Source: Clostridiales bacterium (GTDB lineage Bacteria > Bacillota > Clostridia > Christensenellales > Aristaeellaceae). Taken from it: a stretch of DNA of 11,948 bases. The stretch is taken from assembly GCA_012514225.1 (NCBI GenBank), contig JAAZAQ010000132.1, forward strand, positions 1-11,948. Direction: 5' to 3'. The position numbers and the translations under genes were made by a program. Within the stretch, counting starts at the first letter, position 1. Each line of letters starts with the position of its first letter. The notes beneath the pieces are model-generated. The model was not told the DNA's origin. It saw only the letters and a program-made list of their open reading frames with translations, and searched no databases. Shown here one piece after another: positions 1 through 6,564 of this stretch.

Positions 1-645
1 GCGCACGCGGCCGGCGCCAAGGCGGTGCTGGGCGTGTACCCCATCTCCCTGGGCATCCTGAAGACCCCGGGGGAGATGGACTTCGACGTCGCCGTGGCGG
101 AAGGCCAGTCCCTGGGCATCCCCTTGAGCTGGGGAGGTCCCTACCTGGGCATCATGACGGCCAAGAAGGACATGATGCGCTCCCTGCCCGGGCGCATCGC
201 GGGCGAGACGGTCGACAACAAGGGCCGCCGCGCCTTCGTGCTCACCCTGCAGGCCCGGGAGCAGCACATCCGCCGGGAGAAGGCCTCCAGCAACGTGTGC
301 ACCAACCAGGCGCTGTGCGCCATGACCGCCGCGGTCTACATGGCGGCGATGGGGCCCCAGGGCCTGCGCGACGCCGCGCAGCTGTGCTACGAGGGCGCGC
401 ACTACTTCGCGGACGAGCTGGGCAAGCTCAAGGGCTTCAAGCGCGTCCACAAGGCCGAGTTCTTTAACGAGTTCCTCACCCGCTGCCCCATGGACGTGCG
501 GCAGTTTGAGAAGAAGATGGCCAAAAAGGGCATTCTCTGCGGCCTGACGGTGGACGACTGCCTGCTCTGGTGCGTCACCGAGAAGATGGACAGGCAGGCC
601 ATCGACCATGTCATTTCGGTCATCAAGGAGGTGTGCGGGCAATGA
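1..645 (+). CDS. gcvPA: Glycine dehydrogenase (decarboxylating) subunit 1, C-terminal half (partial)
   Basis: The frame is open from base 1 to a TGA at 643-645, so 214 residues of the C-terminal part are visible; the family usually runs about 440-450 residues, so roughly half lies left of the window. GcvPA is one of the two chains of the P-protein, which decarboxylates glycine and passes the aminomethyl group to lipoylated GcvH in the glycine cleavage system. Sequence signs are GIPLSWGGPYLG, the PGRIAGETVDNKGRR stretch, FVLTLQAREQHIRREKA and the following SNVCTNQAL, all typical of the GcvPA/GcvP N-half family. The PLP lysine sits on the partner chain, encoded next. The GTG at 25 is an internal valine codon, not a start. 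The stop overlaps the gcvPB start (ATGA), indicating translational coupling, and gcvT and gcvH probably lie upstream, though this cannot be seen. Confidence 0.95.
   Translation, partial: AHAAGAKAVLGVYPISLGILKTPGEMDFDVAVAEGQSLGIPLSWGGPYLGIMTAKKDMMRSLPGRIAGETVDNKGRRAFVLTLQAREQHIRREKASSNVCTNQALCAMTAAVYMAAMGPQGLRDAAQLCYEGAHYFADELGKLKGFKRVHKAEFFNEFLTRCPMDVRQFEKKMAKKGILCGLTVDDCLLWCVTEKMDRQAIDHVISVIKEVCGQ
625..633 (+). promoter_or_regulatory. gcvPB ribosome binding site inside gcvPA
   Basis: AAGGAGGTG, a near-perfect anti-16S match, lies 8 nt before the ATG at 642. It fixes the gcvPB start there rather than at the upstream in-frame ATG at 570, which would add 24 unrelated residues read in a second frame of gcvPA. 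Confidence 0.9.
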
Positions 646-2057
646 AACTGATTTTTGAGCGCAGCGTCCCCGGGCGCCGGACCCACGTTTTGCCCCGGAG
701 CACCTTCCCGAAAAAGGCCCTGCCGGCGGCCTTCGCCCGCAAAACCGCGCCCCGGCTACCGGAGATGAGCGAGGTGGCCATCGGCCGCCACTACACGGTG
801 CTGGCCAAGCAGGCCTTCGGCGTCAACAGCGGCTTTTACCCCCTGGGCTCCTGCACCATGAAGTACAACCCCCGCGTCAACGAGGCGGTGGCGGCGCTGC
901 CCGGCTTTGCCCGGGTGCACCCCCTGCAGCCCAGGGATACCGTGCGGGGCTGCGTCGAGGTCATCGACCGCGCGCGGAAGGTGTTCGGCGAAATCACCGG
1001 CATGGACGACATGACCTTCCAGCCCGCGGCGGGCGCCCACGGCGAATTCCTGGGCCTGCTGCTCATCAAGAAATACCATGAGAAGCGCGGGGACCTGAAG
1101 CGCACCCGCGTGCTGGTGCCGGATTCCGCCCACGGGACCAACCCGGCCAGCGCCGCGATGGTGGGCTTCACGGTCACGCACCTCCCCTCGGACGAGCACG
1201 GCTGCGTCAACCTGGACGCCCTGAAGGCCAGCCTGGACGACACCGTGGCCGGCCTGATGCTGACCAACCCCAACACCGTGGGCATCTTCGACCCCAACAT
1301 CCTGGAAATCACCCGGCTGGTGCACGAGGCGGGCGGCCTGAACTACTACGACGGCGCCAACCTCAACGCCATCATGGGCTGGGTGCGGCCGGGCGACATG
1401 GGCTTTGACGTCGTCCACCTCAACCTGCACAAGACCTTCTCCACACCCCACGGCGGGGGAGGCCCCGGCGCCGGCCCGGTGGGCTGCAAGAAGCACCTGG
1501 TGCCCTTCCTGCCCCATTCCCACATGGGGGAGAAGCGCTTGAAGGACTCCGTCGGCCAGGTCCGCGCCTTCTATGGCAATTTCCTGGTGGTGGCCCGCGC
1601 GCTGACCTACGCGCTGACCCTGGGGCGCGAGGGGCTGCCGGAGACCTCCGGCATGGCCGTCCTCAACGCCAATTACCTCATGCGCCAGATCGAGGACGTC
1701 TTCCCGCCCTACTACGACCGCATCTGCATGCACGAGTTCGTCATCTCGCTGGAAAAGGTCAAGAAGAAGCACGGCGTGGGCGCGCTGGACGCGGCCAAGT
1801 GCCTGCTGGACTACGGCATGCACCCGCCCACCATGTACTTCCCGCTCATCGTCCCGGAAGCGCTGATGGTCGAGCCCACGGAGACCGAGAACCGCGAGAC
1901 CCTGGACGACGCGGCCAAGGCCTTCCACGACATTTACCGGATGATCCAGGAAGACCCGGACAAGCTCCACCAGTGCCCCCTCACCACGCCCATCGGGCGG
2001 CCCGACGAGGTCGGCGCCGCGCGCAACCCGGTGGTGCGGTACGCGTTCAAGGACTGA
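642..2057 (+). CDS. gcvPB: Glycine dehydrogenase (decarboxylating) subunit 2
   Basis: The product has 471 residues, close to the family's usual 480 or so. It is the PLP-binding chain of the split glycine decarboxylase (P-protein), which works with GcvPA in the cytoplasmic glycine cleavage system. Recognisable blocks include FYPLGSCTMKYNPR near residue 65, QPAAGAHGEFLGL near 127, VPDSAHGTNPASAAM near 159 and LTNPNTVGIFDP. The glycine-rich cofactor block is HKTFSTPHGGGGPG, in which K264 (codon 1431-1433) is the expected Schiff-base lysine. The start at 642 is set by the ribosome site at 625-633 and by the 4-bp ATGA overlap with gcvPA, which should keep the two chains at equal dose. The gene is full length with no frameshift, and a hairpin terminator follows 16 bp after the stop. 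Confidence 0.97.
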   Translation: MKLIFERSVPGRRTHVLPRSTFPKKALPAAFARKTAPRLPEMSEVAIGRHYTVLAKQAFGVNSGFYPLGSCTMKYNPRVNEAVAALPGFARVHPLQPRDTVRGCVEVIDRARKVFGEITGMDDMTFQPAAGAHGEFLGLLLIKKYHEKRGDLKRTRVLVPDSAHGTNPASAAMVGFTVTHLPSDEHGCVNLDALKASLDDTVAGLMLTNPNTVGIFDPNILEITRLVHEAGGLNYYDGANLNAIMGWVRPGDMGFDVVHLNLHKTFSTPHGGGGPGAGPVGCKKHLVPFLPHSHMGEKRLKDSVGQVRAFYGNFLVVARALTYALTLGREGLPETSGMAVLNANYLMRQIEDVFPPYYDRICMHEFVISLEKVKKKHGVGALDAAKCLLDYGMHPPTMYFPLIVPEALMVEPTETENRETLDDAAKAFHDIYRMIQEDPDKLHQCPLTTPIGRPDEVGAARNPVVRYAFKD

Positions 2058-2073
2058 CCGGTAAAAAAACCGG

Positions 2074-2104
2074 AAAGGGGCGCCGCGCTTTGTGACGCCC
2101 CTTT
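2074..2104 (+). terminator. Intrinsic terminator after gcvPB, possibly bidirectional
   Basis: A perfect 9-bp stem (AAAGGGGCG at 2074-2082, CGCCCCTTT at 2096-2104) encloses a 13-nt loop, and the right arm runs into TTTT. It lies 16 bp past the gcvPB stop. Read on the minus strand, the same hairpin is followed by TTTCCGG and then a run of seven T (complement of 2063-2069), so it could also stop pgi transcripts. A smaller stem, CCGGT/ACCGG around six A, occupies 2058-2073. Confidence 0.8.
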
Positions 2105-2139
2105 TCATATGTATTTTTTACAGACATGCGGATATGGAA

Positions 2140-2160
2140 AGCCCGGGGAATCCCCGGGCT
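2140..2160 (-). terminator. Perfect inverted repeat, probable pgi transcript-end hairpin
   Basis: AGCCCGGGGA at 2140-2149 and TCCCCGGGCT at 2151-2160 are exact reverse complements around a single A, forming a 9-bp stem with an AAT loop. It sits 63 bp beyond the pgi stop. On the minus strand it is followed by TTTCC, a weak U tract; on the plus strand no U tract follows. It is most likely a pgi terminator or a stabilising 3' hairpin, backed up by the second hairpin at 2074-2104. Confidence 0.55.
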
Positions 2161-2223
2161 GCAATCGCTGTTCACTGTTTAGAAACGCAAGCCGGACAGG
2201 TTCCGTTCGGGAAGTCCCCGGCC

Positions 2224-3645
2224 TTACCCCAGCCTGTACGCCGCGCTCCCCTCCGGCTGCCCCGCCATCTCCTCCTGCTTCTTCCGGTACTTTTCCGCGT
2301 CGTTGCCCAGCACGGCGTAGGAGGCGATTTTGCTTTCCTCCACGCCCGGCTGGTTGAAGGCGTCGATGTCCATCAGCTCACCCGCGTAGGCGGTCGCCAT
2401 CATGAAGAAGTACAGCAACTGGCCTACGGTGTGCGCGCTGACCACGGGCAGGAGGAGGGTCTGGCTCATCCGTCCGGCGCGCAGCAGCGCGTACTGGGTG
2501 CCCTTGAACTCGGCGTCCAGCAGCTGCCCCAGGGTCTTGCCGCCCAGGAAGGCCACGTCCGGGAATTCCTCGCAGCCGTGGGGGATGTCCGCGTCCTCCC
2601 GGAACGCGCCCACTCTTAGGAAGGTGACGATTTTATCGTAAGGCCCTTCCGTATACAGCTGCAGCTGGCTGTGCTGGTCGGTCACGCCCAGGGACTTGAC
2701 CGGGGTTTGGCCCACGTTGACCGCCATGCCCTTGCGGGTCACGTTCTTGCCCAGGCTCTCCGCCCACAGCTGGCAAAACCAGTCCGCCATGTATTTGAGG
2801 CTGTCCGCGTAGGGCATCATGACCAGCACGTTGACGCCCATCTCCTCCATGGCGATGACCTGCAGCACCGCCTCCAGCAGCGCCGGGTTCTTCCAGGGGT
2901 CCTCCTCCCGGCAGCGGGCGTCCATCGCGGCGGCGCCTTTGAGCAATTCCCGGATGTCGATGCCGCAGACCGCCGCGGGCAGCAGCCCGACGGGGGACAG
3001 CTCGCTGAACCGTCCGCCCACGGAGGAAGGCACGAAGAAGTGCCGGAACCCCTCCTTTTTGGCCAGCCGGATGAGGTTGCCCTTCTCCCTGTCCGTGGTC
3101 GCGATCATGTGCTCCTGCCAACCCTCGCCCGCCTTTTCCTGCAGCAGGCGGCTGATGATCAGGTACTGGCTCATCGTCTCCGCCGTCGCGCCGGACTTGG
3201 TCACGACGTTGAAGCAGGTCTTCCTGGTGTCGATGACGTCCAGCAGCGCCAGCATCCGCTCCGGGTCGATGTTGTCCTCCACGTACAGCCGGGGGCCCTT
3301 GCGCTGCCGCGCCGGTAATTCGTTGTAGCGTAGGTGGTTGAGGGCCTGCTGCACGGCGATGGGGCCCAGGGCGCTGCCGCCGATGCCCAGCACGACGAAG
3401 TTCTCAAACCGCCCGCGGACCCATTCGGCGGTCTTTTCGATTTCGGCGAGGATTTCCCCCTGGTTGTAGGGCAGCTCCGTCCATCCCAGCCAGCCGGTGC
3501 CCCGCGCCTTCTGGACCGCGCGGTGGGCGGCGCGCGCCTGCGCCTCCCGGTCCGCCACCATTTCCCGGCTGATGCCGTACTGGGCGCCCACGACGTCGGA
3601 CATCAGGTGGTTGACGTCCAGCACGATTCCCGCTTCCTTCTTCAT
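2224..3645 (-). CDS. pgi: Glucose-6-phosphate isomerase
   Basis: The product is a 473-residue cytoplasmic enzyme interconverting glucose 6-phosphate and fructose 6-phosphate in glycolysis and gluconeogenesis. The SIS-fold phosphate site is visible as GIGGSALGP (87-95) and TKSGATAET (149-157). The family signatures are GGRFSELSP (210-218) and, near the C terminus, FNQPGVEESK (430-439). Expected catalytic residues are E296 in the LWAESLGKN stretch, H325 in DQHSQLQL and K439. The length is slightly above the 450 residues typical of Bacillus-type enzymes, mainly from a short polar tail after residue 450. The ATG at 3643-3645 is preceded by GGGAGG 5 nt upstream. The gene is alone on its strand here, convergent with gcvPB and divergent from the glycosyltransferase gene, with its own extended -10 promoter. 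Confidence 0.97.
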   Translation of the reverse strand: MKKEAGIVLDVNHLMSDVVGAQYGISREMVADREAQARAAHRAVQKARGTGWLGWTELPYNQGEILAEIEKTAEWVRGRFENFVVLGIGGSALGPIAVQQALNHLRYNELPARQRKGPRLYVEDNIDPERMLALLDVIDTRKTCFNVVTKSGATAETMSQYLIISRLLQEKAGEGWQEHMIATTDREKGNLIRLAKKEGFRHFFVPSSVGGRFSELSPVGLLPAAVCGIDIRELLKGAAAMDARCREEDPWKNPALLEAVLQVIAMEEMGVNVLVMMPYADSLKYMADWFCQLWAESLGKNVTRKGMAVNVGQTPVKSLGVTDQHSQLQLYTEGPYDKIVTFLRVGAFREDADIPHGCEEFPDVAFLGGKTLGQLLDAEFKGTQYALLRAGRMSQTLLLPVVSAHTVGQLLYFFMMATAYAGELMDIDAFNQPGVEESKIASYAVLGNDAEKYRKKQEEMAGQPEGSAAYRLG

Positions 3646-3669
3646 GCCTGCCTCCCGGTCTTTTTCCCC

Positions 3670-3678
3670 AGTATATCA
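3670..3678 (-). promoter_or_regulatory. pgi promoter, extended -10
   Basis: Read on the minus strand, TGATATACT is an extended -10 element (TGN followed by TATACT, the hexamer at 3670-3675) 24 bp before the pgi ATG. No good -35 is seen at 17 bp; GCGACA lies at 19 bp spacing. The predicted leader would be under 20 nt. Confidence 0.6.
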
Positions 3679-3707
3679 CTGAATGGCGCTCCCGTGTCGC
3701 CAAAGGC

Positions 3708-3719
3708 GCCGCGCGCGGC
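3708..3719. repeat. 12-bp GC palindrome in the pgi/glycosyltransferase gap
   Basis: GCCGCGCGCGGC is its own reverse complement. It lies upstream of the pgi -10 and of the divergent promoter's -35. Together with the 14-bp palindrome at 3738-3751 it gives two GC palindromes in this 147-bp gap. GC-only palindromes of this length are not rare in such DNA, so function is uncertain. Confidence 0.35.
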
Positions 3720-3731
3720 TTTCACGGGCGT

Positions 3732-3760
3732 TTGAACCGCGGCGCGCCGCGTGCTATAAT
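3732..3760 (+). promoter_or_regulatory. Promoter of the glycosyltransferase-mtaD pair, with palindromic spacer
   Basis: TTGAAC (3732-3737) and a perfect TATAAT (3755-3760) are separated by exactly 17 bp, and TG at 3752-3753 makes it an extended -10. The spacer from 3738 to 3751 is a perfect 14-bp palindrome, CGCGGCG followed by CGCCGCG. Its position between the hexamers would suit a repressor that blocks polymerase, or a MerR-type site, but that role is inference. The start codon lies 32 bp beyond the -10. Confidence 0.75.
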
Positions 3761-3776
3761 CAATGCCCGAATAAAA

Positions 3777-3783
3777 AAAGGAG
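3777..3783 (+). promoter_or_regulatory. Ribosome binding site that fixes a TTG start
   Basis: AAAGGAG lies 9 nt before the TTG at 3793. No ATG or GTG occurs in frame nearby; the first in-frame ATG codes for residue 34 and would remove the first strand of the glycosyltransferase fold. The TTG start is therefore well supported. Confidence 0.85.
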
Positions 3784-3792
3784 CGGCCGGTT

Positions 3793-4593
3793 TTGGAAAC
3801 ACCCCTGCTCAGCGTGATTATCCCGGTGTACAACGCGCGGGAAACCCTGCCCCTTGCCCTGGACAGCGTGCTGTCCCAGGGGCTGGACGATATGGAAATC
3901 ATCCTGGTGGACGACGGCAGCCGGGACGACAGCCTGGATGTCTGCCGAGATTACGCCGGGCGGTATCCCTTTATCCGATACACCAGCCAGAAAAACGGCG
4001 GGCCCGCCGCGGCGCGCAATACCGGCCTTCAGATGGCGTCCGGCCGCTACATCTCCTTCGTCGACAGCGACGACACCGTCCTGCCCGGCGCGTTCTCCGG
4101 CTTGCTGTCGTCCGCGGGCAGCGCGGACCTCGTCATCGCGCACTTCAACCTCCTGATGGGCAGCCAGGTCCTCGACCGCGGCTACGTCAAGGAAAACACG
4201 GAGATGAACCAGCGCCGCTTCCTGCACGCGCTGTCGCGCCGCCCGGGCAGCTATTACTACTCCGCCCTGTGGAACAAGCTCTATTCCCGCGAAATCATCA
4301 CCCGGCACGGCCTCGCCTTCGACCCCAGGATGAGCTGGGGGGAGGACTTCCAGTTCAACATGCGGTTTTACCGCCACGTCCGCAAGGTCAGCTTCTTCAG
4401 GGAGCCGGTGTACAACTACCGCCGCACCGTGTCCGGGCAGACCTGGCGGACGATGTTCGAGTTCAACCGCAGCTTTGCCATCAAGGCCGCGCTGTACAAA
4501 AGCCTCAAGGAGCTCTACCACTCCGCCGGGCTGTACAGCCGCTACCGCCCCCACATCACCCTGTACATCTTCAACGTCACCATCAGCCAATAG
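3793..4593 (+). CDS. Glycosyltransferase family 2 protein
   Basis: The product has 266 residues with a GT-A fold typical of family 2 enzymes that move a sugar from a nucleotide sugar to a glycan, lipid or teichoic-type acceptor. The N-terminal LLSVIIPVYNA leads into the nucleotide-binding VDDGS (D40, D41) and GGPAAARNTGL (69-79). DSDD at 91-94 is the DXD-like metal site, and WGED at 182-185 carries the expected catalytic acid (ED). No transmembrane segment is evident, so it is probably a cytoplasmic or peripheral enzyme like those of capsule and exopolysaccharide loci. The donor and acceptor cannot be read from the sequence, and no other glycan gene is nearby. It begins at TTG from its own promoter and lies 10 bp before the deaminase gene, so the two are probably co-transcribed although no functional link is obvious. 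Confidence 0.9.
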   Translation: METPLLSVIIPVYNARETLPLALDSVLSQGLDDMEIILVDDGSRDDSLDVCRDYAGRYPFIRYTSQKNGGPAAARNTGLQMASGRYISFVDSDDTVLPGAFSGLLSSAGSADLVIAHFNLLMGSQVLDRGYVKENTEMNQRRFLHALSRRPGSYYYSALWNKLYSREIITRHGLAFDPRMSWGEDFQFNMRFYRHVRKVSFFREPVYNYRRTVSGQTWRTMFEFNRSFAIKAALYKSLKELYHSAGLYSRYRPHITLYIFNVTISQ

Positions 4594-4597
4594 GAGG
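4592..4597 (+). promoter_or_regulatory. Ribosome binding site of the mtaD-like gene
   Basis: AGGAGG overlaps the glycosyltransferase stop codon (TAG, 4591-4593) and lies 6 nt before the ATG at 4604. This selects 4604 over the longer frame that opens at 4475 inside the preceding gene. Confidence 0.85.
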
Positions 4598-4603
4598 AAG
4601 GGG

Positions 4604-5914
4604 ATGACCGGCGCCGTAACGCGCATTTCCGGCGTCCGCCTCTTTCCGGGGGTGGAGGGCGGCCGCGCGCTGCCGATGGTCGAAAGGGGCTGCGCCCTCG
4701 TCCGGGACGGGCGCTTCCTGTACGCCGGCCCGGAGGACGAAGCGCCGGACGCGCAGGCGGTTGAAACCCTTGACGGGCGGGGGATGCTGCTGATGCCCGC
4801 ACTGGCCAACGCGCACGCCCACAGCGCGATGACCCTGCTGCGCGGCGCAGGCGCGGAGCTCCCCCTGCGGGAATGGCTGTATCAGGTCATTTTCCCGCTT
4901 GAAAAGCGCCTGGACAGCCGCGCGGCGCACGCGGGCGTGGCGCTGGCCGCCATGGAATACCTGCGCTGCGGCGTCACCGCGGTCAACGACATGTACATGT
5001 TCCCCGAGGATACCGCGCAGGCACTGGGGGAGTGCGGCCTTCGCACGCTCATCACGAACGCCTGCGTGGAGTTCGGGGACGGGGAGCGGCAGCTGGAGGA
5101 AGCCCTGCGGTTTTACCGCGATTACCACGGCAGCTTCGGCGGCCGCGTCCGCGCCGGCATCAGCGTGCACGCGGAGTATACCAGCACGCCTGCGCTGGTC
5201 CGGCGCTTGGTGAAGGCGGCGGAAGGCTTGGACAACGTGGCGCACGTGCACGTGAGCGAAACGGAGCGCGAAGTGAAGGAGTGCATTGCGCGGCACGGTA
5301 AAAGCCCGGTGCGCTATTTCCACGACCTGGGGCTGTTCGGGATGCCGGCCGTCGCCGCCCATTGCCTGGCCGTGGACGGGGAGGACCTGGATTTGCTCGC
5401 CAAAGACGGGGTCACCGCCGCCTTGAACCCGGTGAGCAACCTGAAGCTGGGCAGCGGTGTGGCGCCGGTGGAGCGCATGCTCTCGCACGGCGTGCGCCTG
5501 GCTGTCGGCACGGACGGAGCGGCCAGCAACGACAGCCTGGACCTGTTTGAGGAGATGAAGCTGACCGGCATCCTGCCCAAGGGCGTCCGGGGGGACCCGA
5601 CCCTTGTGCCGCCGGAAGCGGTGTTCGAGGCGGCGTCGCGGGGCGGCTTCGCGGCGATGGGCTTCCCGGAAACCGGGCTCGTCCGCACGGGCTGGCAGGC
5701 GGACTGTGTGCTCCTCGACCTGGACGCGCCGAACCTCGCCTGCGCGCGGGATTTCCCGGCCGCCCTTGTGTACGCCGCCCGGGGCGAGAATGTCCGCCTG
5801 ACCATGGCGGCGGGCCGGGTGCTTTACCGGGACGGGGAATACCTGACCCTGGACGCGGCGCGCGCGGTCGCCGGGGCGAAGGAGGCCTCACGCCGCCTGC
5901 GCCTTGAGGCCTGA
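4604..5914 (+). CDS. mtaD: 5-methylthioadenosine/S-adenosylhomocysteine deaminase-like amidohydrolase
   Basis: The product is a 436-residue cytoplasmic metal-dependent hydrolase of the MtaD/TrzA/SsnA branch (COG0402). Such enzymes deaminate adenosine-type by-products of S-adenosylmethionine use, such as S-adenosylhomocysteine or methylthioadenosine. Expected metal ligands are H71 and H73 (HAHSAMTLLRG), H216 (HVHVSETE) and D304 (GTDGAASND), with E219 and H253 as catalytic partners and H189 in SVHAEYT also conserved. The spacing H73 to H216 to E219 fits the family well. The segment LPLREWL at 87-93 after the HxH motif is typical of MtaD rather than guanine deaminase. Related triazine or other purine deaminases remain possible, so the substrate is inferred. 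It follows the glycosyltransferase gene by 10 bp. Confidence 0.85.
   Translation: MTGAVTRISGVRLFPGVEGGRALPMVERGCALVRDGRFLYAGPEDEAPDAQAVETLDGRGMLLMPALANAHAHSAMTLLRGAGAELPLREWLYQVIFPLEKRLDSRAAHAGVALAAMEYLRCGVTAVNDMYMFPEDTAQALGECGLRTLITNACVEFGDGERQLEEALRFYRDYHGSFGGRVRAGISVHAEYTSTPALVRRLVKAAEGLDNVAHVHVSETEREVKECIARHGKSPVRYFHDLGLFGMPAVAAHCLAVDGEDLDLLAKDGVTAALNPVSNLKLGSGVAPVERMLSHGVRLAVGTDGAASNDSLDLFEEMKLTGILPKGVRGDPTLVPPEAVFEAASRGGFAAMGFPETGLVRTGWQADCVLLDLDAPNLACARDFPAALVYAARGENVRLTMAAGRVLYRDGEYLTLDAARAVAGAKEASRRLRLEA
5883..5912 (+). repeat. Inverted repeat across the 3' end of the mtaD-like gene
   Basis: AGGCCTCA (5883-5890) and TGAGGCCT (5905-5912) are exact reverse complements with a 14-nt loop, within the last codons. 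No U tract follows, so it is a weak terminator candidate at best; it might protect the 3' end of the mRNA. Confidence 0.4.
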
Positions 5915-5928
5915 AAGGGCGCGAGCGC

Positions 5929-5957
5929 TTGCCAATCAATGTAAAATTTGGTAGAAT
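5929..5957 (+). promoter_or_regulatory. Promoter of the greA-lysS operon
   Basis: TTGCCA (5929-5934) and TAGAAT (5952-5957) each match the sigma-70/sigma-A consensus at 5 of 6 positions and are 17 bp apart. TG at 5949-5950 adds an extended -10. Predicted start is near 5964, leaving a leader of about 93 nt before greA. Confidence 0.8.
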
Positions 5958-5962
5958 CTTTC

Positions 5963-6034
5963 CGCGCGTGGATGCGCGTTTCTTTTCGGCACGACAGGCA
6001 GGCTTGCGGCCGCCCACCGGCGGCTTCTCATTTT
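5963..6034 (+). promoter_or_regulatory. greA leader with two hairpins, the second terminator-like
   Basis: The first hairpin is CGCGC (5963-5967) with GCGCG (5974-5978), right at the predicted transcript 5' end and followed by TTTCTTTT. The second is GCCGCC (6009-6014) with GGCGGC (6019-6024) around CACC, followed by TTCTCATTTT. The second has the shape of a modest intrinsic terminator placed before the greA ribosome site. In E. coli the greA leader also carries a terminator and yields short RNAs (GraL), so attenuation here is a reasonable inference but unproven. Either hairpin could instead end mtaD transcripts. Confidence 0.45.
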
Positions 6035-6044
6035 GACAGAAATT

Positions 6045-6048
6045 GGAG
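6045..6048 (+). promoter_or_regulatory. greA ribosome binding site
   Basis: GGAG in TTGGAGC lies 8 nt before the ATG at 6057. It argues against the in-frame TTG at 6033, which has no ribosome site and would add eight residues not typical of GreA. Confidence 0.7.
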
Positions 6049-6056
6049 CGTACGCG

Positions 6057-6554
6057 ATGAGCAACCAGCATGAGCACAGCAACAAGACGGTCGTCTCCGT
6101 GGAGGGGATGAAGAAACTGGAGGAGAAGCTCCTCTACCTGTCCACCATCCGCCGCGCGGAGGTGGCGGAGCAGATCGCGGTCGCCCGCGGGTTCGGCGAC
6201 CTGAGCGAGAACGCGGAGTACGACGAGGCCAAGAACGAGCAGTCCCGCCTGGAGGCGGAAATCATCGACCTGGAGAACACCATCCGCACGGCGCTGGTCA
6301 TCGACGACACGGACGTGTCCACCGACAAGGTCAACATCGGCACCACCGTCCGGGTTTATGACGACGAGCTGAAGGAGGAGACGGAGTACACCATCGTGGG
6401 CGCCCGGGAGAGCGACCCGATGAACAACCTCATCTCCAACGAAAGCCCCATGGGCGCCGCGCTTCTGGGCAAGAAGAAGGGGCAGACCGTCAAGGTGCAC
6501 GCCCCGGGCGGCCTGGTCACCCTCAAAATCAAGGAAATCAAGGCCAAGAAGTAA
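6057..6554 (+). CDS. greA: Transcription elongation factor GreA
   Basis: The product has 165 residues, the normal GreA length plus a few polar N-terminal residues. GreA enters the secondary channel of backtracked RNA polymerase and stimulates cleavage of the extruded RNA 3' end. The N-terminal coiled coil spans about 16-80, and its tip motif GDLSENAEYDEA carries the acidic residues D48 and E51 that help hold the catalytic magnesium. The C-terminal FKBP-like domain ends with ISNESPMGAALLGKKKG (126-142) and a basic tail. The gene opens the operon behind its own strong promoter and a hairpin-rich leader, and lysS begins 10 bp after its stop. The greA-lysS pairing is common in Bacillota and related bacteria. 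Confidence 0.96.
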   Translation: MSNQHEHSNKTVVSVEGMKKLEEKLLYLSTIRRAEVAEQIAVARGFGDLSENAEYDEAKNEQSRLEAEIIDLENTIRTALVIDDTDVSTDKVNIGTTVRVYDDELKEETEYTIVGARESDPMNNLISNESPMGAALLGKKKGQTVKVHAPGGLVTLKIKEIKAKK

Positions 6555-6564
6555 GGAGCGCCGC

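Noticed and set aside
25..27. GTG as a possible gcvPA start
   Set aside because: Conserved GcvPA sequence continues in frame to base 1; this codon is an internal valine.
756..2108. A 450-codon open frame on the minus strand opposite gcvPB
   Set aside because: Its composition is low-complexity and it lies wholly opposite a conserved gene. It is a GC-driven shadow frame, as are those at 3760-4809, 4583-5488, 5412-6626, 9028-9885 and 9903-10832.
2671..3318. A 215-codon plus-strand frame opposite pgi
   Set aside because: It has no ribosome site or recognisable motif and is the antisense shadow of pgi.
6033..6038. TTGACA as a -35 box for greA
   Set aside because: No -10 element lies at the right distance before the greA start; the position 17 bp on already reaches the start codon. 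The promoter at 5929-5957 is far better.
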